Shown here: piece by piece, positions 16,851 to 27,152 of the stretch | How positions within the stretch are numbered: the stretch's first letter is position 1 | Layout of the letters: the number at the start of each line of letters is the position of its first letter | Assembly: GCF_015553625.1 (NCBI RefSeq) | Contig: NZ_JADNGY010000004.1 | Coordinates: 164,997 to 228,996, forward strand | Origin: Streptococcus australis | Lineage (GTDB): Bacteria > Bacillota > Bacilli > Lactobacillales > Streptococcaceae | Direction: 5' to 3' | Length of the DNA: 64,000 nucleotides | Notes under the pieces: model-generated | What the model was told of the DNA's origin: nothing | Database searches by the model: none | Seen by the model: the letters and a program-made list of their open reading frames with translations, nothing else | Position numbers and translations under genes: made by a program

Positions 16851-17855
16851 ATGAATACAGACGATACTGTAACCATTTACGATGTTGCCCGAGAAGCGGG
16901 TGTATCAATGGCGACTGTTAGCCGTGTCGTGAACGGTAATAAGAACGTTAAGGAAAATACTCGTAAAAAAGTATTGGAAGTCATTGAACGTTTGGACTAT
17001 CGTCCGAATGCGGTTGCTCGTGGACTTGCGAGTAAGAAAACCACAACGGTAGGTGTTGTGATTCCAAATATTACCAATAGTTACTTCTCTACTTTAGCTA
17101 AAGGAATTGATGATATCGCAGAAATGTATAAATACAATATCGTCCTTGCCAACAGCGATGAAGACGATGATAAAGAAGTTTCTGTTGTCAACACTCTTTT
17201 CTCAAAACAAGTCGATGGAATTATATTCATGGGCTACCACTTAACAGAAAAGATTCGTTCTGAATTCTCTCGTTCTCGGACGCCGGTGGTCCTTGCTGGG
17301 ACAGTCGATGTCGAACATCAATTGCCAAGTGTCAATATCGATTACAAGCAAGCGACAGTAGACGCGGTTACACTATTGGCTAAACGAAATAAAAAGATTG
17401 CTTTTGTAAGTGGACCATTAGTAGATGATATCAACGGTAAGATTCGCTTGGCTGGCTACAAAGATGCTTTGAAAGCAAAAAAATTGTCTTACAGTGAAGG
17501 CTTGGTCTTTGAGTCTAAGTACCGCTATGAAGAAGGCTATAACTTGGCTGAACGCATCATTGCATCTAAAGCAACAGCAGCCTTTGTAACTGGGGATGAA
17601 TTGGCAGCAGGTTTGCTTAATGGTCTAGCTGATCAAGGTGTGAACGTACCGGAAGATTTTGAGTTGATTACCAGTGATGATTCACAAATTACACGCTACA
17701 CTCGTCCAAATCTTTCAACTGTTGGCCAACCACTTTATGATTTGGGAGCTATCAGTATGCGGATGCTGACAAAAATTATGCATAAGGAAGAATTGGAAGA
17801 AAGAGAAGTTCTTCTTGCCCATACCATCAATCATCGTGGGACTACGAAGAAGTAA
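16851..17855 (+). CDS. ccpA: Catabolite control protein A
   Basis: 334-residue LacI-family regulator. The helix-turn-helix and hinge helix VTIYDVAREAGVSMATVSRV (about 7-26) and RPNAVARGLASKKT are near-identical to CcpA of other streptococci; the periplasmic-binding-like core follows, including SVNIDYKQA. CcpA binds cre sites together with HPr phosphorylated on Ser46, the product of HPr kinase, encoded at 41079-42011. AAAGGAAG lies before the ATG. It is monocistronic, with a terminator after it. Confidence 0.96.
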   Translation: MNTDDTVTIYDVAREAGVSMATVSRVVNGNKNVKENTRKKVLEVIERLDYRPNAVARGLASKKTTTVGVVIPNITNSYFSTLAKGIDDIAEMYKYNIVLANSDEDDDKEVSVVNTLFSKQVDGIIFMGYHLTEKIRSEFSRSRTPVVLAGTVDVEHQLPSVNIDYKQATVDAVTLLAKRNKKIAFVSGPLVDDINGKIRLAGYKDALKAKKLSYSEGLVFESKYRYEEGYNLAERIIASKATAAFVTGDELAAGLLNGLADQGVNVPEDFELITSDDSQITRYTRPNLSTVGQPLYDLGAISMRMLTKIMHKEELEEREVLLAHTINHRGTTKK

Positions 17856-17860
17856 AAATC

Positions 17861-17885
17861 AAAGGAAGCCAAGGCTTCCTTTTTT
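17861..17885 (+). terminator. ccpA terminator
   Basis: AAAGGAAGCC-AA-GGCTTCCTTTTTT, followed by more T. Confidence 0.85.
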
Positions 17886-17914
17886 CTTGTCTCTGCATGA
17901 ATCTCCGGTAAAAC

Positions 17915-17943
17915 TTGAAGGGGTCTGCTAAATTAGGTATAAT
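17915..17943 (+). promoter_or_regulatory. cpoA promoter, 7 nt from the start codon
   Basis: -35 TTGAAG (17915-17920), 17-nt spacer, -10 TATAAT (17938-17943). Only seven bases separate the -10 from the ATG, so the transcript should start at or next to the ATG (leaderless). The in-frame TTG at 17915 is the -35 box, not a start. Confidence 0.7.
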
Positions 17944-17950
17944 AGAGGGT

Positions 17951-18949
17951 ATGAAAGTATTACTGTATTTAGAAGGAAAATCCGTTTTACAAAAATCGGG
18001 GATCGGTCGAGCTCTCCAACACCAGATGCATGCCTTGGATTTGGCTGGAATTCCCTACACAACAGATATTTTAGGAGACTACGATGTGGTTCATATTAAT
18101 ACCTATGGTCCTCGGAGTTTGTTGCTATTACATGCTACCAAACGTCGAGGGAAAAAGGTCATTATGCATGGACATTCCACACGGGAAGATTTCCAAAATT
18201 CATTTATTGGGTCCAATTTGTTTGCTCCCTTATTTGGCAAATATTTGGCTCATATGTATAAAAAAGCCGATTTTATTATTACCCCTTCAGAGTATTCGAA
18301 ACAACTGATTCAGTCCTACGGGGTCAAGACTCCAATTGTCGCTGTTTCTAATGGGATTGATTTGTCTAAATATAAAAAAGATCCCAAAAAAGAAGAGGTT
18401 TTTCGGAAGCACTTTAATATCCAAGAAGGAGAGAAGGTCGTTTTATGTGCGGGTCTCTACTTTAGACGAAAAGGGATTGAAGACTTTGTAGAAGTGGCTC
18501 GTCGGATGCCAGATGTCCGCTTTATTTGGTTGGGGTCGATTAATAAATGGTTAATCCCTCGGGCTATTCGTCGTCTGGTAGAGAAAGACCATCCGAGCAA
18601 TGTGGAATTCCCTGGCTATTTTAAAGGAGCTGTTTTCCAAGGGGCCATGACGGGTGCGGATGCCTTCTTCTTCCCGTCTTACGAAGAAACGGAAGGGATT
18701 GTTGTCCTAGAGGCCTTAGCGGCTCACCAGCATGTCGTCCTCCGGGATATTCCAGTTTATCATGGTTGGGTGGACCAAGAGTCGGCAGAATTATGTCATT
18801 CGGTGGATGAATTTGTGGACTCTCTTGAAAAAGTCTTGTCTGGTCAAGTGGATAAGCGAGATGCGGGAGACCGGGTCGCTCAAAGCCGCTCAATTGATTT
18901 GGTAGCCGATCAACTAGTCAAAGCTTATCAGCAGGTATTGGAGATGTAA
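17951..18949 (+). CDS. cpoA: Glycolipid glycosyltransferase CpoA
   Basis: 332-residue GT4-family (GT-B fold) enzyme. In S. pneumoniae CpoA adds galactose to monoglucosyl-diacylglycerol at the inner membrane face, making the non-bilayer-balancing glycolipid; mutations there alter beta-lactam susceptibility. Here the N-terminus MKVLLYLEGKS, GDYDVVHINTYG and the C-terminal donor-site motif EETEGIVVLEALAA (E-x7-E type) agree with the family. It is followed at two bases by the second glycosyltransferase, so both steps of glycolipid synthesis share one mRNA. It has probable leaderless translation: the -10 box is 7 nt from the ATG. Symbol by homology and context. Confidence 0.85.
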   Translation: MKVLLYLEGKSVLQKSGIGRALQHQMHALDLAGIPYTTDILGDYDVVHINTYGPRSLLLLHATKRRGKKVIMHGHSTREDFQNSFIGSNLFAPLFGKYLAHMYKKADFIITPSEYSKQLIQSYGVKTPIVAVSNGIDLSKYKKDPKKEEVFRKHFNIQEGEKVVLCAGLYFRRKGIEDFVEVARRMPDVRFIWLGSINKWLIPRAIRRLVEKDHPSNVEFPGYFKGAVFQGAMTGADAFFFPSYEETEGIVVLEALAAHQHVVLRDIPVYHGWVDQESAELCHSVDEFVDSLEKVLSGQVDKRDAGDRVAQSRSIDLVADQLVKAYQQVLEM

Positions 18950-18950
18950 T

Positions 18951-20273
18951 ATGCGTATTGGATTATTTACAGATACTTATTTTCCGCAGGTATCGGGGGT
19001 TGCGACCAGTATTCGAACTCTTAAAACAGAATTGGAGAAGTTGGGACATACTGTTTTTATCTTTACGACGACGGATAAGGATGTCAACCGCTATGAGGAC
19101 TGGCAAATTATCCGCATTCCAAGTATCCCTTTCTTTGCTTTTAAGGATCGGCGGATTGCTTATCGAGGGTTTACCAAGGCTTTGGCCATTGCCAAACAAT
19201 ACAAACTGGATATGATCCATACACAGACAGAGTTTTCTTTAGGACTACTCGGAGTTTGGATTGCTAAGGAGCTTCGGATTCCAGTGATTCATACCTATCA
19301 TACCCAGTATGAGGATTATGTGCGTTATATTGCTAAGGGGATGGTTATCCGACCAAGTATGGTCAAATACATCGTCCGTGGGTATATGAATGACTTGGAT
19401 GGGGTAATCTGTCCAAGTGAGATCGTCTATGACCTCTTGCTGAAATATAAGGTCAAGGCTGAAAAACGGATTATTCCAACAGGAATTGAGTTGGCAAAGT
19501 TTGAACGACCTGAAATCACGCAAGTGGAGACGCAAGCCCTTCGTGAAAAATTAGGAATTCAAGAGGGTGAAACCATGCTCTTGAGCTTGTCACGGGTTTC
19601 TTATGAAAAAAATATCCAAGCAGTTATTGCGGCATTGCCTAAAGTGTTAGAAGAAAATGCGCATATTAAATTGATTGTGGCAGGAGATGGGCCTTATTTA
19701 GGGGATTTGAAAAAACAGGTGCAAAAATTAGGCATCGAACAGGCTGTGATCTTCACAGGGATGATTCCACCGAACGAAACAGCTCTTTACTATAAAGCGG
19801 CAGATTTCTTCATTTCTGCTTCAACGAGTGAGACGCAAGGTCTTACTTATCTGGAGAGCATCGCTAGTGGGACCCCCCTAATTGCTCAGAAAAATCCTTA
19901 TTTAGATAATGTGATCAATGATCGGATGTTCGGAATCTTGTATGACCAGGAAGAAGATTTGGCTGCAGCTATTTTAGAAGCGACCATAGCCACCCCAGAG
20001 AAGGATGAGGCTAAGTGGGAGGAGAAGCTGTATGAAATTTCTTCTACAAACTTTGGTCGCAGGGTCTATGAGTTCTATCTAGACGCCATTATTTCGAAAG
20101 ATTTTTATAATGAGCGTCATCCTGAGGAAAGTCGTACCAAACGGGTAACCAAGTCCATTGTGAAAATTCCACAAAAGGTCATCGCTATGCCAGTGAATGG
20201 GTCTGTGCGAATCATGAAGGGATCTTTTAAACAGGTCAAGAAAATTCGTCATATCACCAAGTTGTTGGATTAG
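18951..20273 (+). CDS. 1,2-diacylglycerol 3-alpha-glucosyltransferase
   Basis: 440 residues, GT4 family. It begins MRIGLFTDTYFPQVSGV, typical of membrane-associated monoglucosyl-diacylglycerol synthases; a second motif around ETQGLTYLESIASG supplies the E-x7-E donor site. The last 60 residues are Lys/Arg-rich (PQKVIAMPVN, KQVKKIRHITK), consistent with binding anionic lipid. It makes the substrate for CpoA, encoded immediately upstream with a one-base gap between stop and start. A strong terminator follows. Confidence 0.87.
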   Translation: MRIGLFTDTYFPQVSGVATSIRTLKTELEKLGHTVFIFTTTDKDVNRYEDWQIIRIPSIPFFAFKDRRIAYRGFTKALAIAKQYKLDMIHTQTEFSLGLLGVWIAKELRIPVIHTYHTQYEDYVRYIAKGMVIRPSMVKYIVRGYMNDLDGVICPSEIVYDLLLKYKVKAEKRIIPTGIELAKFERPEITQVETQALREKLGIQEGETMLLSLSRVSYEKNIQAVIAALPKVLEENAHIKLIVAGDGPYLGDLKKQVQKLGIEQAVIFTGMIPPNETALYYKAADFFISASTSETQGLTYLESIASGTPLIAQKNPYLDNVINDRMFGILYDQEEDLAAAILEATIATPEKDEAKWEEKLYEISSTNFGRRVYEFYLDAIISKDFYNERHPEESRTKRVTKSIVKIPQKVIAMPVNGSVRIMKGSFKQVKKIRHITKLLD

Positions 20274-20278
20274 CCTTC

Positions 20279-20338
20279 ATCCAATAAGCAAGGGGCCTAA
20301 AGAAGGGCTTCTTCCTTATTGGATGGGATTTTTTTTCT
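20279..20338 (+). terminator. Terminator of the glycolipid operon
   Basis: ATCCAATAAG (20279-20288) pairs with CTTATTGGAT (20315-20324) and is followed by GGGA and eight or more T. Confidence 0.8.
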
Positions 20339-20339
20339 C

Positions 20340-20580
20340 TTGCAAAAATTTTCAATCGTGCTATAATACTAGTCAGAGACATATCAAATCTAGGAAATCT
20401 GATAGAGAGCGCGTGGAGCTGGAAATCGCGTAGAGGATGGATTTGGGACTACTCGAGATACTTTTATGCAAACATAAAACGGTGGCCACGTTAGAGCCAA
20501 TCAGAGGTGAGACTCTTTTTGAGTGTCATAAATGAAGGTGGAACCACGTTGCGACGTCCTTTTTGGATGTCGCTTTTTGT
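20340..20580 (+). promoter_or_regulatory. Threonine T-box riboswitch and promoter of thrS
   Basis: Promoter TTGCAA (20340-20345), 16-nt spacer, TATAAT (20362-20367). The leader carries the T-box AATGAAGGTGGAACCACG (20531-20548) followed by a terminator GCGACGTCC / GGATGTCGC with a T run (20551-20578). The AGGTGGAACC region can instead form the antiterminator. The stem I specifier is probably ACT (Thr) within GGACTACTCGAG (20456-20467), where two ACT triplets occur back to back. Uncharged tRNA-Thr should allow read-through into thrS. Confidence 0.9.
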
Positions 20581-20658
20581 TTTTCTTGATTTAAGACTAC
20601 ATAATAAGGAAACACTTCTGTTTTAGAAATAATAGATAACCAATATAAGGAGAACATC

Positions 20659-22602
20659 ATGATTAAGATTACTTTCCCAGATGGCGCTGTTCGTGAATTC
20701 GAATCTGGCGTTACAACTTTTGAAATTGCCCAATCAATCAGCAATTCCCTAGCTAAAAAAGCTCTTGCTGGTAAATTTAACGGCAAACTCATCGATACGA
20801 CTCGTGCGATCACTGAAGATGGAAGCATTGAAATTGTGACACCTGATCACGAAGATGCCCTTCCAATTTTGCGCCACTCAGCAGCCCACTTGTTCGCTCA
20901 AGCTGCTCGTCGCCTTTTCCCAGACATCCACTTGGGTGTTGGGCCAGCGATTGAAGATGGTTTCTACTACGATACAGACAACCAAGCAGGTCAAATTTCT
21001 AACGAAGACCTTCCTCGTATCGAAGAAGAAATGCAAAGAATCGTTAAAGAAAACTTCCCATCTATCCGTGAGGAAGTGAGCAAGGATGAAGCACGTGAAA
21101 TCTTCAAAAACGACCCTTACAAGTTAGAATTGATTGAAGAGCACTCTGAAGATGAAGGCGGTTTGACCATCTATCGTCAAGGTGAATATGTGGACCTTTG
21201 CCGTGGACCTCACGTCCCATCAACTGGTCGTATCCAAATCTTCCACCTTCTCCATGTAGCAGGTGCTTACTGGCGTGGAAATAGCGACAACGCGATGATG
21301 CAACGTATCTACGGTACAGCTTGGTTTGATAAGAAAGACTTGAAAAACTACCTTCAAATGCGTGAAGAAGCCAAAGAGCGTGACCACCGTAAACTTGGTA
21401 AAGAGCTTGACCTCTTCATGATTTCTCAAGAAGTTGGACAAGGACTTCCATTCTGGTTGCCAAATGGTGCGACCATTCGTCGTGAATTAGAACGTTATAT
21501 CGTTGACAAAGAGTTGGCTTCAGGCTACCAACACGTCTATACTCCACCACTTGCTTCTGTAGAACTTTACAAGACTTCTGGTCACTGGGATCACTATCAA
21601 GAAGATATGTTCCCAACTATGGATATGGGTGACGGTGAAGAATTTGTTCTTCGTCCAATGAACTGCCCGCACCACATCCAAGTATTCAAACACCATGTTC
21701 ACTCTTACCGTGAGTTGCCAATCCGCATCGCTGAAATCGGTATGATGCACCGTTACGAAAAATCTGGAGCCCTTACAGGTCTTCAACGTGTACGTGAAAT
21801 GTCTCTTAACGATGGTCACCTCTTTGTGACTCCAGAACAAATCCAAGAAGAATTCCAACGTGCCCTTCAGTTGATTATCGATGTTTATGAAGACTTCAAC
21901 TTGACTGAATACCGCTTCCGTCTCTCACTTCGTGACCCTCAAGATACCCACAAGTACTTTGACAACGATGAGATGTGGGAAAATGCCCAAACTATGCTTC
22001 GTGCAGCACTTGATGAAATGGGCGTAGACTACTTTGAAGCAGAAGGGGAAGCTGCCTTCTACGGTCCAAAATTGGATATCCAGGTTAAGACAGCTCTTGG
22101 TAAAGAAGAAACTCTTTCTACGATCCAGCTTGACTTCTTGCTTCCAGAACGCTTCGACCTTAAATACATCGGAGCTGATGGTGAAGAGCACCGTCCAGTT
22201 ATGATCCACCGTGGGGTTATTTCAACTATGGAACGCTTCACAGCTATCTTGATTGAGAACTACAAGGGTGCCTTCCCAACATGGCTAGCACCACACCAAG
22301 TAACCCTTATCCCAGTTTCTAATGAAAAACATGTGGACTACGCATGGGAAGTAGCGAAGAAACTTCGTGACCGTGGGGTTCGTGCCGATGTGGATGAACG
22401 CAATGAGAAAATGCAATTCAAGATCCGGGCTTCACAAACGCAAAAGATTCCTTACCAATTGATCGTTGGTGACAAGGAAATGGAAGAGCAAGCCGTCAAC
22501 GTTCGCCGTTATGGTCAAAAAGAAACAGAAACCATGCCGGTAGATGCATTTGTCGAATTGATTCTTGCTGATATCGCAAATAAATCTCGTGTTGAAAAAT
22601 AA
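20659..22602 (+). CDS. thrS: Threonyl-tRNA synthetase
   Basis: 647 residues, class II synthetase charging tRNA-Thr. TGS domain (1-61), editing domain with HSAAH (about 73-77), catalytic core with the zinc cysteine in MNCPHH (C336), motif 2 GLQRVREMS, motif 3 and an anticodon-binding domain to the end. Full family length. AAGGAGAA precedes the ATG. It is controlled by the T-box in its leader and followed by a copy of the dispersed repeat in the reverse orientation. Confidence 0.97.
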   Translation: MIKITFPDGAVREFESGVTTFEIAQSISNSLAKKALAGKFNGKLIDTTRAITEDGSIEIVTPDHEDALPILRHSAAHLFAQAARRLFPDIHLGVGPAIEDGFYYDTDNQAGQISNEDLPRIEEEMQRIVKENFPSIREEVSKDEAREIFKNDPYKLELIEEHSEDEGGLTIYRQGEYVDLCRGPHVPSTGRIQIFHLLHVAGAYWRGNSDNAMMQRIYGTAWFDKKDLKNYLQMREEAKERDHRKLGKELDLFMISQEVGQGLPFWLPNGATIRRELERYIVDKELASGYQHVYTPPLASVELYKTSGHWDHYQEDMFPTMDMGDGEEFVLRPMNCPHHIQVFKHHVHSYRELPIRIAEIGMMHRYEKSGALTGLQRVREMSLNDGHLFVTPEQIQEEFQRALQLIIDVYEDFNLTEYRFRLSLRDPQDTHKYFDNDEMWENAQTMLRAALDEMGVDYFEAEGEAAFYGPKLDIQVKTALGKEETLSTIQLDFLLPERFDLKYIGADGEEHRPVMIHRGVISTMERFTAILIENYKGAFPTWLAPHQVTLIPVSNEKHVDYAWEVAKKLRDRGVRADVDERNEKMQFKIRASQTQKIPYQLIVGDKEMEEQAVNVRRYGQKETETMPVDAFVELILADIANKSRVEK

Positions 22603-22611
22603 AAGATAGAA

Positions 22612-22791
22612 AGAGGCTGGGACAAAAGTCCTAGCCTCTCAATTGTCTTTGGATTGTCGATCAAGACGCAGTGGTTGAGTGGGCTCTACTACGCTGATTT
22701 CATCAGCTTTTACAGCCCTAATCAACTGTGCGGAGGTGGGACGACGAAATAGAATTCTAACGAATGACCGATTTCTGTCCCACTCTCTTTT
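22612..22791 (-). repeat. Dispersed three-hairpin repeat, copy A
   Basis: About 180 bp in reverse orientation, just after thrS. As read here it runs from the GAGGCTGGGAC arm to GTCCCACTCTC and a T run, which can terminate thrS transcription. It differs from the others by a CG-to-CT change in hairpin I and a few single-base changes. Confidence 0.85.
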
Positions 22792-22934
22792 GTATTGATG
22801 AAAAATAATAATTTAAGAGGTGTTTTACTAGCTTCTATTATCTAGATATCATTTTTCCATTGCACAACCTTTTTCTTTCTCTTTCTTTACAAATCAAAGT
22901 ATAACTCCCATTTTTCAAAGAAATTTGCTATAAT
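22792..22934 (+). promoter_or_regulatory. Spacer and vicRKX promoter
   Basis: AT-rich spacer with no gene. An extended -10 TGCTATAAT (TATAAT 22929-22934) lies about 50 bp before vicR; no good -35 is visible. Confidence 0.5.
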
Positions 22935-22985
22935 GAAAGGACAGAGATTTGAAGAAGCAAAGAAAAAATAGAAGTAGGTACATGT

Positions 22986-23687
22986 ATGAAGAAAATTCTT
23001 GTTGTAGATGATGAAAAGCCGATTTCGGATATTATAAAATTCAATATGGCCAAAGAAGGCTATGAAGTCTTGACTGCCTTCGATGGAAAAGAAGCACTGG
23101 CTATTTTTGAAGCTGAGAGCCCAGATATTTTGATCTTGGACCTCATGCTTCCTGAAATTGATGGTTTGGAAGTAGCACGTACCATTCGAAAGACCAGTAA
23201 TGTGCCGATTATTGTCTTATCTGCAAAAGATACAGAATTTGATAAGGTCATCGGTCTTGAAATTGGTGCGGATGACTATGTGACTAAGCCATTCTCAAAT
23301 CGTGAGCTTCAAGCTCGCGTAAAAGCTTTATTGCGTCGGACAGAACTAACGGTAGAATCACAGACAGAGTCTACATCAGATTCAGATATTGTGATTGGTG
23401 ATTTGAAAATCATTCCGGATGCCTTCCTTGCTCAGAAAAAAGGCAAAGAGCTCGAGTTGACCCATCGCGAATTTGAGCTGCTCTATCACTTGGCAACCCA
23501 TGTAGGCCAAGTCATGACCCGTGAGCATTTGCTGGAAACAGTCTGGGGCTACGATTATTTTGGAGATGTTCGGACAGTGGACGTAACGATTCGACGTTTG
23601 CGTGAAAAAATCGAAGATATTCCAGGCCGTCCGGAGTATATTTTAACGCGCCGCGGTGTCGGTTACTATATGAGAAACAATGATTAA
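22986..23687 (+). CDS. vicR: Response regulator VicR (WalR/YycF)
   Basis: 233 residues, OmpR family. Receiver domain with D8, D9 and phosphoacceptor D52 (ILDLMLP), Lys in TKPF; winged-helix DNA-binding domain (about 130-230) with the [13 protein letters not shown] recognition helix. This is the essential regulator of wall hydrolases (PcsB, LysM proteins) in streptococci. It overlaps vicK by 8 nt. Confidence 0.97.
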   Translation: MKKILVVDDEKPISDIIKFNMAKEGYEVLTAFDGKEALAIFEAESPDILILDLMLPEIDGLEVARTIRKTSNVPIIVLSAKDTEFDKVIGLEIGADDYVTKPFSNRELQARVKALLRRTELTVESQTESTSDSDIVIGDLKIIPDAFLAQKKGKELELTHREFELLYHLATHVGQVMTREHLLETVWGYDYFGDVRTVDVTIRRLREKIEDIPGRPEYILTRRGVGYYMRNND

Positions 23688-25026
23688 TCACATCAAAGAA
23701 GTCATGACCTCTTATAATTTTGTTTTTATATTACTCACTCTTGGATTTATTATCGTGGTGGCCTTGCTGATTCTAGAAAATCGTCGGGATAACATGAAGC
23801 TACGCCTGTTGAATGATAAAATTAAGAGTTTGATTGCTGGAGAATATTCAGATATTATTGATTTACAAGGAGGTCCTGGATTGACAGAGATTTCCAACAG
23901 TATCAATGATTTATCAGAAGTTATCCGTTTGACGCATGAAAATTTGGAGCAAGAAACCAAGCGCTTGACCAGTATTCTTTCCTATATGACAGATGGGGTT
24001 TTAGCGACCAATCGTCGTGGGCAGATTATCCTAGTCAATGAAATGGCTGCCAAACAACTTAAAGTCGTGGTCGAAGAGGTCATGAACATCAGTATTCTGG
24101 ATTTGCTTGGTATTAGTGAAGAGTATGAACTGCGAGACTTGATTACCAATGTTCCAGAATTGACGATCGATTCGCAGGATGAAAATGGGGAGTACATCTC
24201 TTTACGGGTTCGCTTCGCCTTGATTCGGAGAGAATCTGGTTTTATTTCTGGTCTAGTTGCCGTTTTGCATGACACAACCGAACAGGACAAGGAAGAGCGG
24301 GAACGTCGTTTATTCGTATCCAACGTTAGTCATGAACTCCGAACCCCACTGACCAGTGTCAAATCCTACTTGGAGGCCTTGGATGACGGAGCGATTTCCG
24401 AGCCAGTTGCACCGGAATTTGTTAAAGTATCTTTGACAGAGACCAACCGGATGATGCGGATGGTGACGGATTTATTGAGTCTTTCACGGATCGATAATGA
24501 AACCAGTCAATTAGATGTTGAATTGACTAACTTTACAGCCTTTATCACCTTCATTTTGAACCGCTTCGATAAGATGAAGAACCAGGCTGGAGAGAAGAAA
24601 TATGATATTGTTCGTGATTATCCTATTTCTCCTGTCTGGGTTGAAATTGACACAGATAAGATGACGCAGGTTTTAGACAATATCTTAAATAACGCTATTA
24701 AATATTCCCCAGATGGTGGGGAAATTCGTGTGGGGATGAAAACAACGGATGCCCAGTTGATTATTTCGATTTCAGATGAGGGATTAGGGATTCCTAAAAA
24801 GGACCTTCCTCGTATTTTTGACCGCTTTTATCGCGTGGATAAGGCACGTAGTCGCGCCCAGGGTGGGACTGGTTTAGGACTTGCCATTGCGAAGGAAATT
24901 ATCAAGCAGCACAAAGGATTTATTTGGGCCAAGAGTGAATATGGAAAAGGTTCTACTTTCACGATTGTCCTACCATATGATAAAGATGCTATCCTGGATG
25001 ATGGATGGGATAATGAGGATGAATAA
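23680..25026 (+). CDS. vicK: Sensor histidine kinase VicK (WalK/YycG)
   Basis: 448 residues. A single N-terminal membrane helix (about 12-32) without the large extracellular loop of bacillary WalK, the usual streptococcal form; HAMP (33-90), PAS (about 95-200), HisKA with phosphorylated H218 in SHELRTP, and HATPase with N-box [17 protein letters not shown] and [12 protein letters not shown]. It phosphorylates VicR and also acts as its phosphatase. Co-transcribed with vicR and vicX. Confidence 0.96.
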   Translation: MINHIKEVMTSYNFVFILLTLGFIIVVALLILENRRDNMKLRLLNDKIKSLIAGEYSDIIDLQGGPGLTEISNSINDLSEVIRLTHENLEQETKRLTSILSYMTDGVLATNRRGQIILVNEMAAKQLKVVVEEVMNISILDLLGISEEYELRDLITNVPELTIDSQDENGEYISLRVRFALIRRESGFISGLVAVLHDTTEQDKEERERRLFVSNVSHELRTPLTSVKSYLEALDDGAISEPVAPEFVKVSLTETNRMMRMVTDLLSLSRIDNETSQLDVELTNFTAFITFILNRFDKMKNQAGEKKYDIVRDYPISPVWVEIDTDKMTQVLDNILNNAIKYSPDGGEIRVGMKTTDAQLIISISDEGLGIPKKDLPRIFDRFYRVDKARSRAQGGTGLGLAIAKEIIKQHKGFIWAKSEYGKGSTFTIVLPYDKDAILDDGWDNEDE

Positions 25027-25034
25027 GAAAACTA

Positions 25035-25844
25035 ATGGATGAAAAAGGGTTTAAATATAGTATTTTAGCTTCAGGATCGAGTGGTAATTCGTTTTACTTA
25101 GAGACTCCTAAGAAGAAAATTCTAGTAGATGCAGGCTTGTCCGGGAAGAAAATTACAGGTTTGCTTGCAGAGATTGATCGCAAACCCGAAGATCTTGATG
25201 CTATTTTGATCACACATGAACATTCAGATCACATTCATGGCGTTGGTGTGCTAGCTCGTAAATACGGGATGGACCTATACGCCAATGAAGCTACCTGGAA
25301 GGCCATGGAGGGAAGCAAGTACCTTGGGAAGGTCGATGACTCCCAGAAACATCTTTTTGAAATGGGCAAGACCTTAACCTTCGGAGATTTGGATGTGGAA
25401 AGTTTTGGTGTCAGCCATGATGCTGCGGCTCCCCAGTTCTATCGGTTCATGAAGGATGGGAAGAGCTTTGTCATGCTGACGGATACAGGTTATGTCAGTG
25501 ATCGAATGGCAGGGATTGTTGAAAATGCAGATGGCTATTTGATCGAGTCCAACCACGATGTGGAAATCCTACGAGCTGGCTCTTATGCTTGGCGATTAAA
25601 GCAACGGATCTTATCCGATTTGGGCCACCTCTCTAATGAAGATGGTGCAGATGCCATGATTCGGACCCTAGGCAATAAGACCAAAAAGATTTATCTGGGC
25701 CACTTATCCAAGGAAAACAATATTAAAGAATTGGCCCATATGACCATGGTTAATCAACTGGCTCGAGCAGATCTAGCAGTGGGGCACGATTTTGACGTCT
25801 TGGATACTTCTCCAGATACAGCGACTCCATTAGTAGATATCTAG
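25035..25844 (+). CDS. vicX: VicX, metallo-beta-lactamase-fold protein (YycJ)
   Basis: 269 residues with the metal-binding HEHSDH motif (61-66) and later LTDTGY and GHLSKEN. YycJ relatives are MBL-fold nucleases with 5'-3' exonuclease activity in bacilli; in streptococci VicX affects stress and competence. It starts 8 bp after vicK and ends the operon at a perfect terminator. Confidence 0.93.
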   Translation: MDEKGFKYSILASGSSGNSFYLETPKKKILVDAGLSGKKITGLLAEIDRKPEDLDAILITHEHSDHIHGVGVLARKYGMDLYANEATWKAMEGSKYLGKVDDSQKHLFEMGKTLTFGDLDVESFGVSHDAAAPQFYRFMKDGKSFVMLTDTGYVSDRMAGIVENADGYLIESNHDVEILRAGSYAWRLKQRILSDLGHLSNEDGADAMIRTLGNKTKKIYLGHLSKENNIKELAHMTMVNQLARADLAVGHDFDVLDTSPDTATPLVDI

Positions 25845-25851
25845 ATGATTA

Positions 25852-25879
25852 AAAAAGGAGATGAGCTCATCTCCTTTTT
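25852..25879 (+). terminator. vicRKX terminator
   Basis: AAAAAGGAGATGAG followed directly by CTCATCTCCTTTTT, a perfect palindrome; also usable from the other strand. Confidence 0.88.
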
Positions 25880-25929
25880 AGGTCAGTAGTGTAGGCTTGA
25901 AATGAGTGGAAAGGATAGGAGCAGTTAGT

Positions 25930-26292
25930 TTGAAATATGTGTATATAACAGTAGGGTTTATTTCCTTAGGGTTAGGGATTATTGGGATTCCATTACCTAT
26001 TTTACCAACGACCCCGTTTCTTTTATTAGCTATGGCTTGTTTTGCCAAGAGTTCTCAACGCTTTGAAAAATGGTTGCATGGGACCAAGTTGTACCAAACT
26101 TATGTAGCGGATTATCGGGAAACCAAGTCGATCTCTAAAAAGCGGAAAAAAAGAATTATTCTACAAATTTATCTTTTGATGGGGATTTCCATTTACCTGG
26201 CACCACTCTGGTTTGTGAAATTAGGTCTACTGGGATTAACTATTTTTATCAGTTATTATTTGTTCAAAGTGATTCCGGATAAGGAAGAATGA
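25930..26292 (+). CDS. YbaN/DUF454-family inner-membrane protein
   Basis: 120 residues starting at TTG. Family opening KYVYITVGFISLGLGIIGIPLPILP, then TTPFLLLA and a conserved amphipathic region SSQRFEKWL; two C-terminal membrane helices. Function unknown throughout the family. I choose the TTG at 25930 because AGGAG lies eight bases before it and the family's proteins begin there; a GTG at 25906 would add eight unusual residues. Confidence 0.78.
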   Translation: MKYVYITVGFISLGLGIIGIPLPILPTTPFLLLAMACFAKSSQRFEKWLHGTKLYQTYVADYRETKSISKKRKKRIILQIYLLMGISIYLAPLWFVKLGLLGLTIFISYYLFKVIPDKEE

Positions 26293-26340
26293 TATAAGGA
26301 CAGAATAGGTCCTAAATCCTATCGTGAAAACAAGGGAAAG

Positions 26341-26371
26341 GAGTGCGAGACGCACTCTTTTTTGGTATAAT
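26341..26371 (+). terminator. Terminator after DUF454 gene and -10 box of rnc
   Basis: GAGTGCG-AGA-CGCACTC plus T run (26341-26363), immediately followed by an extended -10 TATAAT (26366-26371) that probably starts the rnc-smc-ftsY transcript. Confidence 0.65.
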
Positions 26372-26450
26372 AGAGGGGTGTATCTTTTGGACGGAATAGG
26401 TTACAGGATTCAATCCAGATGCATAAATGAAGAAAGAAAGTAGTAACGTG

Positions 26451-27152
26451 ATGCAAGCCTTATATAACCTTCTTGTTGAGAAATTTCGGCTGACTTTTGA
26501 CGATACAGAATTGTTGGAAACAGCTTTTACACATACCTCATATGCGAATGAGCATCGCCTCTTAAAAATTTCACATAATGAACGTTTGGAATTTTTAGGA
26601 GACGCTGTTCTCCAGTTAGTGATTTCCGAATATTTATTTGCCCTCTACCCAAGTAAGCCAGAGGGAGATTTGTCAAAAATGCGTTCCATGATTGTTCGTG
26701 AGGAAAGCCTAGCAGGTTTTTCCCGTGATTGTGGTTTCGATCAATTTATCAAACTTGGCAAGGGAGAGGAAAAATCTGGTGGACGTAACCGAGATACCAT
26801 CTTAGGGGATTTGTTTGAAGCTTTTTTAGGCGCCTTACTCTTGGATAAGGGAGTGGAGATGGTGCGGAACTTCATTCAGCAAGTCATGATTCCTAAAGTC
26901 GAAGCAGGTCAATTTGAGCAAGTGATTGACTATAAGACGCGCTTGCAAGAAATCCTTCAAATCCATGGGGATGTCTTGATTACCTATGAAGTGACGAGTG
27001 AGTCAGGACCGGCTCATGCCAAAGAATTTGAAGTGCAAGTGTCTGTCAATGGGAAAATCATCGGTCAAGGACGTGGCCGGTCTAAAAAGGCTGCAGAGCA
27101 AGAAGCAGCAAAAAAAGCAGTGGAGAATAAGGTGGATCCCTCATGTATTTAA
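26451..27152 (+). CDS. rnc: Ribonuclease III
   Basis: 233 residues. The catalytic domain carries the signature [12 protein letters not shown] and the second acidic cluster [11 protein letters not shown]; the double-stranded RNA-binding domain occupies the C-terminal 70 residues ([11 protein letters not shown] to [14 protein letters not shown]). It processes rRNA and structured mRNAs. The ATG at 26451 aligns with pneumococcal RNase III; an in-frame ATG at 26427 would add eight residues and neither has a strong ribosome binding site. It overlaps smc by 10 nt. Confidence 0.94.
   Translation: MQALYNLLVEKFRLTFDDTELLETAFTHTSYANEHRLLKISHNERLEFLGDAVLQLVISEYLFALYPSKPEGDLSKMRSMIVREESLAGFSRDCGFDQFIKLGKGEEKSGGRNRDTILGDLFEAFLGALLLDKGVEMVRNFIQQVMIPKVEAGQFEQVIDYKTRLQEILQIHGDVLITYEVTSESGPAHAKEFEVQVSVNGKIIGQGRGRSKKAAEQEAAKKAVENKVDPSCI

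Noticed and set aside
17915..17950. Upstream TTG start for cpoA
   Set aside because: The TTG is the -35 box of the promoter, so it would not be in the mRNA.
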